In this document: one piece after another, positions 1-7,724 of the stretch
Numbering within the stretch: the first letter of the stretch is position 1
How the letters are laid out: every line of letters begins with the position of its first letter
The notes under the pieces: generated by a model
What the model was told of the DNA's origin: nothing
Database searches by the model: none
What the model saw: the letters and a program-made list of their open reading frames with translations, nothing else
Position numbers and translations under genes: made by a program
Assembly (NCBI GenBank): GCA_947450745.1
Contig: CANFYD010000164.1
Coordinates: 1-7,724 of the forward strand
Reading direction: 5' to 3'
Origin: Burkholderiales bacterium
GTDB lineage: Bacteria > Pseudomonadota > Gammaproteobacteria > Burkholderiales > Burkholderiaceae_C
DNA: 7,724 nt

Positions 1-60
1 GAGCGGCAGCGGCAGATTCAGCCGGGCAAGGCAGAGTTGGCAGAATTGGCAGGCGCACAT
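1..60. other. Unassigned left edge, possible gene tail
   Basis: No gene can be assigned here. On the plus strand the frame starting at base 3 is open from the edge and stops with TAA at 60-62, just before the terminator hairpin. This would fit the last 19 codons (ending GRVGRIGRRT) of a gene converging on the PEP-CTERM pair, but 19 codons prove nothing. Bases 31-53 hold an imperfect 9-base direct repeat (GCAGAGTTG, GCAGAATTG, then GCAGG), and GCGGCA is repeated at 3-14. Confidence 0.2.
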
Positions 61-99
61 AAAAAAACGGGTTTCAAACTTTCGTTTGAAACCCGTTTT
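61..99 (-). terminator. Strong intrinsic terminator after PEP-CTERM pair
   Basis: A perfect 16-bp inverted repeat (64-79 and 84-99) with a 4-base loop. Read on the minus strand it ends in seven consecutive T residues (67-61), the classic intrinsic terminator form. It lies 51 bases past the stop codon of the PEP-CTERM gene at 150. The A/T pairs at the base of the stem also give TTTT on the plus strand, so it may serve an unseen convergent gene as well. A smaller perfect hairpin (103-108 with 112-117) sits just upstream of it in the minus-strand transcript. Confidence 0.85.
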
Positions 100-149
100 C
101 AAGGCGGCAGCGCCGCCAGATCCTGATCAGCGTTGATATCAGTTGAAAC

Positions 150-713
150 TCAAACCGCTGAACGCTTGCGGCGAGCCACCACACCCAGCACAAGCAAACC
201 CGCCGCCAGCAGCGCATAGCTGCTCGGCTCGGGCACCGCAGTGACGTTCAATGACCCAGCGTAGCTGGCAGAGATGCCCGGCTGCGTGCTGCCCAACAGG
301 CCGGCGTAACCATTGATCGTCAGCACCAAGTTGCCGTGAGCTGGGGCCTGGAACAAAGCGGCACTGCGGTAGATGGTCGCGCTGTCCGTCTCATCAACGT
401 CGATGGTCAAAGCCACACCGTTAAGGTTGGCCGAGCTGAAAACGATTTGCTGATTGGCCAGATCGCCCCTGGCAGCCGTGTTGTAGATAATGACATCAAC
501 CAAGCCGGTGCCGGCAAAGTTGAAGGTGAAGGTGTCGGAAAACGCACCTGAGATCTGGTGATTGATCTGGCTACCCCCTGCGGCGGACAAAACAGCCGAC
601 TGAGCGACATGAGGATCACCGAGCAGGGCCACTGTGCTGGTGATGTCCAAGGCTTGGGCAGAGAAGCCGGCCACTGCCAAGCCGACAGCGAGGGCGAAAT
701 TCTTCAGTTTCAT
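150..713 (-). CDS. FxDxF-type PEP-CTERM exported protein (downstream copy)
   Basis: A small exported protein of 187 residues with unknown exact function. Residues 1-22 form a signal peptide (MKLK, hydrophobic core, then SAQA before LD). FSDTF at 58-62 matches the FxDxF signature that names a PEP-CTERM subfamily. The end carries the sorting signal: VPEPSS at 160-165, a hydrophobic segment to about 180, and basic RRKR at 181-184. In this family the tail is recognised by an exosortase, usually in bacteria that make exopolysaccharide; no exosortase lies in this window. I chose the ATG at 713 over an upstream in-frame GTG (722), because it begins the signal peptide and has GAAAG 8 bases upstream. 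That purine stretch overlaps the stop of the preceding gene, 11 bases away, so translation is probably coupled. The family call is good; the role is unknown. Confidence 0.85.
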   Translation of the reverse strand: MKLKNFALAVGLAVAGFSAQALDITSTVALLGDPHVAQSAVLSAAGGSQINHQISGAFSDTFTFNFAGTGLVDVIIYNTAARGDLANQQIVFSSANLNGVALTIDVDETDSATIYRSAALFQAPAHGNLVLTINGYAGLLGSTQPGISASYAGSLNVTAVPEPSSYALLAAGLLVLGVVARRKRSAV

Positions 714-724
714 GGCGGGCACTT

Positions 725-1309
725 TCAGGCGTTGGTCTTCAAAACACGGCGGCGGCGCGCAACCCAGCCCGCGCCGGCCAAGCCGACAGCCAACAAGGCA
801 AACGAACTGGGTTCGGGCACGTTGGTCACGTCGGTCACGTTGATGTTGCCCGAATAGCTGGCAGCGATAGCAGCGCCATCGGCCAGGCCTTGACCCGCCC
901 GCCCGTTCACGATCAGCGTGAATGGCGAGAACAGCTCTTGATTGGTGAACTTGCCGATTTCCTTGGCTTCAAACACCCTGAGAAGGGAAGTTTTTCTGAA
1001 GTCAAAAGCAATGCCGTTCAGGGTCGCCGTGATGAAGTCGATATCGAAAACCGCAGCCAACCCGATGGTCGACAGCCCGCCGTTGACGAGAGCCAGCGTG
1101 GCGGTATCCGCAAAATAGAAAGTGTCGGTGAACAACCCGGCCTTCAAATGAGTCGTCCCGAATATCGCCGATTGGCTGCCATTGGCACCCATGGACAGAC
1201 TCACTTGCATGAAGGAGGGAATGGTCACGACCGGGGTGGCGACTGCGGTGTTAGCACTGAAGGCCAGCAAGGCAGCGGAGAAGGCAGCTAAAGCGACGCG
1301 GATATTCAT
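725..1309 (-). CDS. FxDxF-type PEP-CTERM exported protein (upstream copy)
   Basis: An exported protein of 194 residues, first gene of the tandem pair. MNIR starts a signal peptide with a likely cut after NTAVA (residue 24). FTDTF at 60-64 is the FxDxF signature. VPEPSS at 164-169, a hydrophobic stretch to about 183 and RRRR at 185-188 form the PEP-CTERM sorting signal. It matches its downstream neighbour in order and spacing: LNG-V/I-A, then L-x-L/I-x-V/I-NG-x-AG, then SYxGxxNVT before the PEP motif. The two are therefore paralogues, but strongly diverged. I chose the ATG at 1309 because it directly begins the signal peptide; AGGA lies a rather long 12 bases upstream. The open frame runs on to 1402, but that extension looks non-coding. 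A role at the cell surface or in the extracellular matrix is inferred from the family only. Confidence 0.85.
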   Translation of the reverse strand: MNIRVALAAFSAALLAFSANTAVATPVVTIPSFMQVSLSMGANGSQSAIFGTTHLKAGLFTDTFYFADTATLALVNGGLSTIGLAAVFDIDFITATLNGIAFDFRKTSLLRVFEAKEIGKFTNQELFSPFTLIVNGRAGQGLADGAAIAASYSGNINVTDVTNVPEPSSFALLAVGLAGAGWVARRRRVLKTNA

Positions 1310-1412
1310 GATGGCCGGATGTCCTGATGACCTGATGTGCGACTTGGAGACTGAGCGAAACAACGCTCTGCCCCCACTCCATGTCTGCACTTTAACAATC
1401 ATGCATTCTCGG

Positions 1413-1433
1413 AAAAAATCCCCGAATCCGGGG
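1413..1433 (-). terminator. Second terminator-like hairpin after secA
   Basis: On the minus strand CCCCG (1424-1420 on the complement of its partner) and CGGGG enclose a 4-base loop (1425-1428). One A and six T residues (1418-1413) follow directly. The stem is only 5 bp but all G/C. It is the distal of two hairpins between secA and the PEP-CTERM genes. Confidence 0.55.
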
Positions 1434-1443
1434 GATGAGCTGA

Positions 1444-1463
1444 TAAAACGTGCGAAACCGCAC
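1444..1463 (-). terminator. First terminator-like hairpin after secA
   Basis: GTGCG and CGCAC (1463-1459 and 1454-1450) enclose a GTTT loop on the minus strand. G and then TTTT (1448-1445) follow. It starts 11 bases after the secA stop codon. The stem is short, so it may be a weak terminator on its own and work together with the hairpin at 1413-1433. Confidence 0.5.
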
Positions 1464-1474
1464 AGTCTGTTGGC

Positions 1475-4222
<2,748 letters not shown>

Positions 4223-4498
4223 GCGGCGTGATGGTTTTATCAAAAATCGGGGGCCGGCAATGGCTGGCCCCTCGGATGAACTGTGCGGCCCACAATGCTG
4301 GATTGACGCGCCGCCTAGTCCTTGGAATATTGCAGATGGCTTGTTTGTGACTGACTGCCGGTCGCATATGAGGCGATCAGCCGCCGGTGCAATAAGCCCG
4401 GTGCCCGGTTTGGCGCAAAACTTTGGCAGTTTAGCATCCGGGCCCAGCCGCTTATCCTGGGCACCAAGTCGACGCATCGCAGGGCTAAACTGAATCCC
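4223..4498. promoter_or_regulatory. Divergent secA / dciA intergenic region
   Basis: This 276-base gap separates the two divergent starts and must hold both promoters. For the plus strand, TTGGCG (4410-4415) and TAGCAT (4432-4437) with a 16-base spacer are a possible sigma-70 pair, each matching 4 of 6 consensus bases. I could not pick a convincing secA promoter on the minus strand. The minus strand is open through this gap, but the encoded residues show no signal peptide, arrest motif or family resemblance. Confidence 0.4.
4242..4274 (-). promoter_or_regulatory. Terminator-like hairpin in secA leader
   Basis: On the minus strand GGGGCC (4271-4266) pairs with GGCCCC (4255-4250). Two more pairs lie inside an A-C mismatch around a CATT loop, and two outer C/G pairs flank one bulged A (4272). 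A and TTTTT (4246-4242) follow directly, so it has the form of an intrinsic terminator. It ends only 19 bases before the secA ATG, inside what must be its 5' leader. It may be an attenuator, a relic of a lost upstream gene, or a chance structure. Confidence 0.45.
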
Positions 4499-4843
4499 AT
4501 GCGCGCGCCCTACCCCTCAAGAAACCTGAATCCGCACGGTCGTCAAGTACCCGATCCGCTGCCGATTGCTCAGGCCCTGCATCAGCATGAAGGCTTGGCA
4601 AGGCTGGGTTTGTTGCTGCAAGCCTCGAACCGGCGGATGGAAATCGTGGCCCCCGCCCTGCCTGGTGCTTTGGCACGGTTTGTACGGCCCGGCCCGGTGG
4701 ATGAAGAGGGTTGGACGCTGCTGGCCGCAAACGCCGCCGTTGCCGCCAAGCTACGCCAGCTACAACCTCGCTTGGAGGCCATGCTGGCCGAGCAAGGTCT
4801 GCAGCCGGCCAAGGTCAGAGTGAAAGTGCTGCCGCCAACTTGA
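4499..4843 (+). CDS. dciA: DciA-like (DUF721) protein
   Basis: A protein of 114 residues resembling the DUF721 family. Members called DciA help load the replicative helicase DnaB in bacteria that lack DnaC or DnaI. The match is in the C-terminal half: EEGWTLLAANAAVAAKLRQL and PRLEAMLAEQG, then KVRVKVLP. This fits the family pattern of a short strand, a helix that begins with Ala-rich residues before a K/R-L-R-x-L motif, and a final strand. The N-terminal 25 residues are polar and carry no signal peptide. No clear Shine-Dalgarno lies before the ATG at 4499 (AGGG is 14 bases away), so the start is less sure than the identity. It is divergent from secA, an arrangement I recall in other Burkholderiales. 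It has no partner gene downstream and shares a terminator with the convergent tRNA. Confidence 0.75.
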   Translation: MRAPYPSRNLNPHGRQVPDPLPIAQALHQHEGLARLGLLLQASNRRMEIVAPALPGALARFVRPGPVDEEGWTLLAANAAVAAKLRQLQPRLEAMLAEQGLQPAKVRVKVLPPT

Positions 4844-4905
4844 CTGGCCTCGGCACTTACGGCAAACCCGCCCAGTGCAAATATTACTGAATAGATTCCA
4901 GGCAT

Positions 4906-4938
4906 AAAAAAACCTCAAGTCGTGAAACTTGAGGTTTT
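4906..4938 (-). terminator. Terminator of tRNA-Thr, probably bidirectional
   Basis: A perfect 12-bp stem (4909-4920 and 4927-4938) with a 6-base loop. On the minus strand it ends in seven T residues (4912-4906) and lies 14 bases after the CCA end of the tRNA. On the plus strand the same stem ends in TTTT followed by AG, so it can also stop transcripts of the dciA-like gene, whose stop codon is 65 bases away. Confidence 0.85.
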
Positions 4939-4952
4939 AGTATTTGTTCGAT

Positions 4953-5028
4953 TGGTGCCGACTATCGGATTCGAACTGATGACCTACCGCTTACAAGGCG
5001 GTTGCTCTACCAACTGAGCTAAGCCGGC
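4953..5028 (-). tRNA. tRNA-Thr (anticodon UGU)
   Basis: A 76-base tRNA that folds by eye into a full cloverleaf, including an encoded CCA end (4955-4953). The acceptor stem pairs GCCGGCT with AGTCGGC, with one G-U pair. The D stem is GCTC/GAGC. The anticodon stem ACCGC/GCGGT encloses the loop CTTGTAA, which places anticodon TGT at 4995-4993 and reads ACA and related Thr codons. The T loop is TTCGAAT, and its stem has one A-C mismatch (ATCAG/CCGAT). As I recall it, E. coli tRNA-Thr(UGU) has the same mismatch, so I take it as functional. It stands alone, with its own promoter directly upstream and a strong terminator downstream. Confidence 0.96.
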
Positions 5029-5039
5029 ACTGGTCTTAC

Positions 5040-5068
5040 ATTATAGGGGGTATTTCCACCCCCTTCAA
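5040..5068 (-). promoter_or_regulatory. Sigma-70 promoter of tRNA-Thr
   Basis: On the minus strand TTGAAG (5068-5063) and a perfect TATAAT (5045-5040) are separated by exactly 17 bases. Transcription should start near 5033, leaving a leader of about 5 bases before the mature tRNA. The spacer is itself a perfect inverted repeat (AGGGGGT at 5045-5051 on the plus strand, ACCCCCT at 5058-5064). The -35 box begins one base after the sspB stop codon. Confidence 0.8.
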
Positions 5069-5069
5069 G

Positions 5070-5717
5070 CTACTTGATGCGTTTTAGTGTCGGGCGACCC
5101 GGGCCTGACGACGAACCGCCCGCTGAACTGTCCGGATCCGGGCCGTCAGCGCCACCTTCGTCTGTCGAGTTTGCGTTCACGTCGAGCACATCGGCTTGAG
5201 TGGGCGCGTCTTCGACAGCAGGGCTGGGTGCCAGCCTCAGCGACCGCAACGGCGTGACTGGCCGACCTTCACCGGCAGGCAGCGCCGTGGCGCTGCTGGG
5301 CAACACGGCGGCCAGGGCAGGCGCAATGACGCCAGCAATCGTCGGCGTGAAGCCAGGCGGCGTCGCTACCGGCTGCGCATCAGGTGCGGGAAAGGCCATG
5401 CCTTGCCCGTTTTCCCGCGCGTAGATAGCGACGACATGATCGATCGGCACGATGATCTCGCGTGCCGTGCCGCCAAAACGCGCCTTGAACTGGATGAACT
5501 CATTGCCCAAGTCCAGATTGCTGGTGGCGTCGAAGCCGACATTCAGAACGATTTCGTTCTTGCTGACGTACTCCATCGGCACCTGCACCGTTCGATCAAC
5601 CTGCACGGCAATATAGGGCGTGAATCCGTTATCCGTGCACCACTCGTGCAGCGCTCGGATCAAATACGGGCGGGTGGACGCACTGGCCGGCCCGCCCTGG
5701 GTGATGCTGGGTTCCAT
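5070..5717 (-). CDS. sspB: ClpXP adaptor SspB
   Basis: SspB binds ssrA-tagged and some other proteins and delivers them to the ClpXP protease in the cytoplasm. Residues 15-111 are the substrate-binding fold: STRPYLIRALHEWCTDNGFT, VQVPMEYV, EIVLNVGFDATSNLDLGN, FKARFGG and AIYARENGQGMAFP, all hallmarks of the family. A linker of about 95 residues rich in Pro, Ala, Gly, Ser and Asp follows and is surely disordered. The last residues, GRPTLKRIK (207-215), match the short C-terminal tail that docks on the ClpX zinc domain (GRPALRVVK in E. coli). At 215 residues it is about 50 longer than E. coli SspB (165), all in the linker. The ATG at 5717 lies 12 bases after the sspA stop and lacks a strong Shine-Dalgarno, so translation is probably coupled to sspA. 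Confidence 0.96.
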   Translation of the reverse strand: MEPSITQGGPASASTRPYLIRALHEWCTDNGFTPYIAVQVDRTVQVPMEYVSKNEIVLNVGFDATSNLDLGNEFIQFKARFGGTAREIIVPIDHVVAIYARENGQGMAFPAPDAQPVATPPGFTPTIAGVIAPALAAVLPSSATALPAGEGRPVTPLRSLRLAPSPAVEDAPTQADVLDVNANSTDEGGADGPDPDSSAGGSSSGPGRPTLKRIK

Positions 5718-5729
5718 ATTTGCTGCTAC

Positions 5730-6347
5730 TTACTTGCGCATGACCTTTTCGGACGGCGTCAACGCCTCGATATAGGCCGGACGCGAAAAAATGCGCTCGG
5801 CATATTTCAACAACGGCAAGGCGTTCTTGGACATGTCGATGCCGTAATAGTCCAGACGCCACAACAGCGGCGCAATCGCCACGTCGAGCATCGAGAAGTC
5901 GTCGCCCAACATGTATTTGTTCTTCAGGAAGATCGGGGCCAACTGGGTCAGGCGGTCGCGGATTTGTGCGCGTGCTTTTTCCAATTGCTTGTCCGTCGCC
6001 TTGACGCTCTGGCTGCGGCCTTCGAGCACGTTGACGTGAGCAAACAGCTCCTTCTCGAAGTTGAGCAGGAACAAGCGCACGCGGGCACGGGCTACCGGGT
6101 CGCCGGGCATCAGTTGCGGATGCGGAAAGCGCTCGTCGATGTACTCATTGATGATGTGCGACTCATACAAAATCAAGTCGCGCTCCACCAAGATGGGCAC
6201 TTCGTTGTACGGGTTCATCAGGGCGATGTCTTCGGGCTTGGCGAACAAGTCCACATCGCGGATTTCAAAATCCATACCCTTTTCGAACAGCACGAAGCGG
6301 CAGCGATGCGAGTAAGGGCAGGTGGTTCCAGAATAAAGCACCATCAT
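5730..6347 (-). CDS. sspA: Stringent starvation protein A (SspA)
   Basis: SspA is an RNA polymerase-associated protein with a glutathione S-transferase fold. It alters transcription in stationary phase and starvation and does not act as a normal transferase. The thioredoxin-like N-terminal domain has SGTTCPYSHRCRF (6-18), NEVPIL (48-53) and YESHII (61-66). PHP at 75-77 is the surface motif known to matter in E. coli SspA. The helical C-terminal domain has the GST N-capping box SMLD (152-155) and APLLWRLDYYGI. The length of 205 is typical. I chose the first of two adjacent ATGs (6347), which has GGAG 9 bases upstream; an in-frame start 12 codons further out adds atypical residues. It is first in the sspA-sspB pair and lies behind the cytochrome bc1 terminator, so its promoter must fall in the short gap before it, but I could not pick one. 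Confidence 0.97.
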   Translation of the reverse strand: MMVLYSGTTCPYSHRCRFVLFEKGMDFEIRDVDLFAKPEDIALMNPYNEVPILVERDLILYESHIINEYIDERFPHPQLMPGDPVARARVRLFLLNFEKELFAHVNVLEGRSQSVKATDKQLEKARAQIRDRLTQLAPIFLKNKYMLGDDFSMLDVAIAPLLWRLDYYGIDMSKNALPLLKYAERIFSRPAYIEALTPSEKVMRK

Positions 6348-6407
6348 GGCAGCAGGCTCCCGAGGGGTCAGAGAAAGAGTCACGACGCCTCAAGAAGAGG
6401 GCCGCAC

Positions 6408-6450
6408 AAAAGGCAAACGCAGTGGGAGGCTCGACGAGCATCCCACTGCG
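6408..6450 (-). terminator. Terminator of cytochrome bc1 operon
   Basis: A perfect 10-bp stem (6418-6427 and 6441-6450) carries an inner 4-bp stem (6429-6432 and 6436-6439) around a 3-base loop. On the minus strand TTTGCCTTTTG follows. It begins 47 bases after the cytochrome c1 stop codon. The T-run is interrupted by GCC, but the long stem makes termination likely. It separates the respiratory genes from sspA. Confidence 0.8.
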
Positions 6451-6497
6451 CATTCGGCCCGCCGTCAGCATCGCTGCCGAGCAGAAGGCCAGACGGG

Positions 6498-7280
6498 TTA
6501 CTTCACGTCTTTCCAGTAGGAAGCGTTCAAGCGCCAAGCAAACAACGTGAACACAGCCAGGAACAACAACACCCAAACGCCGAGGCGGAAACGCTGTGCT
6601 TGCGCGGGCTCGCCCATCCACTGCAAATAAGCAACCAAGTCGCCTACCGCATTGTCGTACTGACGCGCATTCAGCGTGCCCGGCGTCAATTGTTCGAAGC
6701 CCTTGAACACATTGATCGTCTTGCCATGCTCATGCGGATCGGCTTGATCGACAAAAACAGCTGCGCGCTGACCTTGCAACTCCCACAGCACATGCGGCAT
6801 CGCAGCGCTCGGGAACGCCAAGTTGTTCCAGCCGGTGGCTTTGGTGTCATCGCGGTAATAGGTGCGCAGATAGGTGTACAGATAATCTGCGCCCGAACCC
6901 TTGGCCGCATCGGCACGCGAGCGGGCGATGACGGTCAGGTCGGGCGGCATCGCGCCGAACCAGTCCTTGGCCTGCTTGGCATCCAGCGTCACCTTCATCG
7001 TGTCGCCGACCTTTTCGGTCGCGAACATCAGGTTGGCCTTGATCTGCGCCTCGGTCAGGCCCAGATCACGCAACCGGTTGTAACGGTTGTACGAAGCCGA
7101 ATGACAGTTCAAGCAATAGTTGACGAACAGCTTGGCACCGTTCTGCAACGAAGCCATGTCCTGCATCTTTTCCTTGGGGAATTTATCCCACTCGATGCCA
7201 CCCGCGTTGGCCATGGCACCTGACACCAAACCCATGCTCAAGAGCAGGGAAGTCAGCAGCGTCGCAATGATTTTTTTCAT
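6498..7280 (-). CDS. petC: Cytochrome c1 of the bc1 complex
   Basis: Cytochrome c1 takes electrons from the Rieske protein of the ubiquinol-cytochrome c reductase and passes them to soluble cytochrome c on the periplasmic side. The protein is 260 residues. A signal peptide covers about residues 1-26 (MKKIIATLLTS, ending GAMANA). The haem-binding CLNCH is at 56-60, and the conserved MPPDLTVIARSRA follows at 111-123. Met161, in AAMPHVLWEL, is the likely sixth haem ligand. One membrane anchor spans about 232-250, before the usual end SYWKDVK. The ATG at 7280 has GGAG 8 bases upstream and starts the signal peptide, so longer readings are rejected. It lies 17 bases after cytochrome b and is the last gene of the operon, with a strong terminator behind it. 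Confidence 0.97.
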   Translation of the reverse strand: MKKIIATLLTSLLLSMGLVSGAMANAGGIEWDKFPKEKMQDMASLQNGAKLFVNYCLNCHSASYNRYNRLRDLGLTEAQIKANLMFATEKVGDTMKVTLDAKQAKDWFGAMPPDLTVIARSRADAAKGSGADYLYTYLRTYYRDDTKATGWNNLAFPSAAMPHVLWELQGQRAAVFVDQADPHEHGKTINVFKGFEQLTPGTLNARQYDNAVGDLVAYLQWMGEPAQAQRFRLGVWVLLFLAVFTLFAWRLNASYWKDVK

Positions 7281-7297
7281 TCTTTTGACTCCGAGGC

Positions 7298-7724
7298 TCA
7301 ATGGGCGGTGAAGGTCACACGGTCGGGCACGGGCTTGAAGGTGCCCAATTTGCTCCACCAAGGCATCAAGAGGAAGAAGCCAAAGTAGAACAAGGTGCCG
7401 ATTTGCGCAGTCAGGGTGCCGAGGTCGGTGGGCGGCTGGATGCCCAAGTAACCCAACACCAGGAAGAACACGCCGAACACGCCGTACACATACTTATGCC
7501 ATTCAGGGCGATAACGGATCGACTTGACCGGGCTGTGATCCAGCCAAGGCAAGAAGAACAAAATGATCACAGCACCGCCCATGATGACCACGCCCCAGAA
7601 CTTGGCGTCGAAGGTCTTCAACAGAGCCACGGCCACAACCGCCAGCACCAAGGTGGCAATCTTGCCCTTGGCCGAGAAGCTGCCCTTCAGCACCGCGAGG
7701 ATGGCGGCCAGACCGACCAGGCCA
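7298..7724 (-). CDS. petB: Cytochrome b of the bc1 complex, C-terminal part
   Basis: The C-terminal 141 residues of cytochrome b, the membrane subunit that oxidises ubiquinol and carries the two b haems. The start lies beyond the right edge; the frame stays open to the last full codon, and the GTG at 7693 is internal. The fragment shows four hydrophobic segments (near 7600-7680, 7550-7600, 7430-7490 and 7340-7400). Between the second and third is LPWLDHSPVKSIRYRP, a hallmark of proteobacterial cytochrome b. The haem-binding helices are in the missing part. The protein ends DRVTFTAH, and cytochrome c1 follows after 17 bases. A Rieske gene is expected further upstream, outside the window. Confidence 0.95.
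   Translation of the reverse strand, partial: GLVGLAAILAVLKGSFSAKGKIATLVLAVVAVALLKTFDAKFWGVVIMGGAVIILFFLPWLDHSPVKSIRYRPEWHKYVYGVFGVFFLVLGYLGIQPPTDLGTLTAQIGTLFYFGFFLLMPWWSKLGTFKPVPDRVTFTAH

Noticed and set aside
31..53. Short 9-base direct repeats at the left edge, considered as an array or mobile-element end
   Set aside because: Only two full copies and a partial one are present, one with a mismatch. This is within what simple GC-rich coding sequence produces.
4223..4477. N-terminal extension of SecA by 85 residues
   Set aside because: The residues do not resemble SecA, the hairpin falls inside, and MLPKLLTQIFGSRNERLLK is the normal N-terminus.
4315..4500. A 61-codon minus-strand open frame upstream of secA, considered as a SecM-like leader peptide
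   Set aside because: It has no convincing signal peptide, no arrest motif like that of SecM, and no Shine-Dalgarno. Its ATG merely overlaps the ATG of the divergent gene in a CATG palindrome.
4953..5028. A-C mismatch in the T stem as a sign of a tRNA pseudogene
   Set aside because: All other stems, the anticodon loop and the CCA end are intact, promoter and terminator are strong, and the E. coli homologue appears to have the same mismatch.
6348..6407. Possible sspA promoter with TTGAGG as -35 box
   Set aside because: No acceptable -10 box lies at the right distance in this short gap, so I cannot support it.
5196..7223. A 675-codon open frame on the plus strand, antisense to sspB, sspA and cytochrome c1
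   Set aside because: It crosses three well-supported genes, intergenic gaps and a terminator. Its translation has no signal, domain or motif. It is a composition artefact.

Overview
The window looks like ordinary chromosomal DNA of a GC-rich betaproteobacterium of the order Burkholderiales, perhaps near the Rubrivivax/Leptothrix/Roseateles group. This rests on the style of the proteins: SecA with a C-terminal zinc tail, the SspA/SspB pair directly downstream of cytochrome bc1 genes, a DciA-type DUF721 protein divergent from secA, and PEP-CTERM proteins. No genus can be fixed from the sequence alone. I find no insertion sequence, integrase, CRISPR array, defence module or other obviously new system.

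Layout, left to right. Positions 1-60 are unassigned and are followed by a strong hairpin terminator (61-99). Two small exported PEP-CTERM proteins of the FxDxF type (150-713 and 725-1309, minus strand) form a tight tandem pair of diverged paralogues. They are separated from secA by two short terminator-like hairpins (1413-1463). secA (1475-4222, minus) is complete. Its 5' leader holds a terminator-like hairpin (4242-4274) just before the start codon. A divergent intergenic region of 276 bases separates it from a DciA-like gene (4499-4843, plus). That gene converges on tRNA-Thr(UGU) (4953-5028, minus), and a shared, bidirectional-looking terminator lies between them (4906-4938).

The right-hand third is all on the minus strand. 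It runs from the end of cytochrome b (7298-7724, cut by the window edge) to cytochrome c1 (6498-7280), a strong terminator (6408-6450), sspA (5730-6347), sspB (5070-5717), and then a near-consensus promoter for the tRNA placed immediately after the sspB stop codon. No terminator with a U-run lies between sspB and the tRNA, so some sspAB transcripts may run on through the tRNA.

Functionally the window joins respiration (bc1 complex), protein export (SecA), RNA polymerase-associated starvation response and assisted proteolysis (SspA, SspB), helicase loading (DciA) and translation (tRNA-Thr). The least ordinary parts are the PEP-CTERM tandem, the hairpin in the secA leader and the palindromic spacer of the tRNA promoter.
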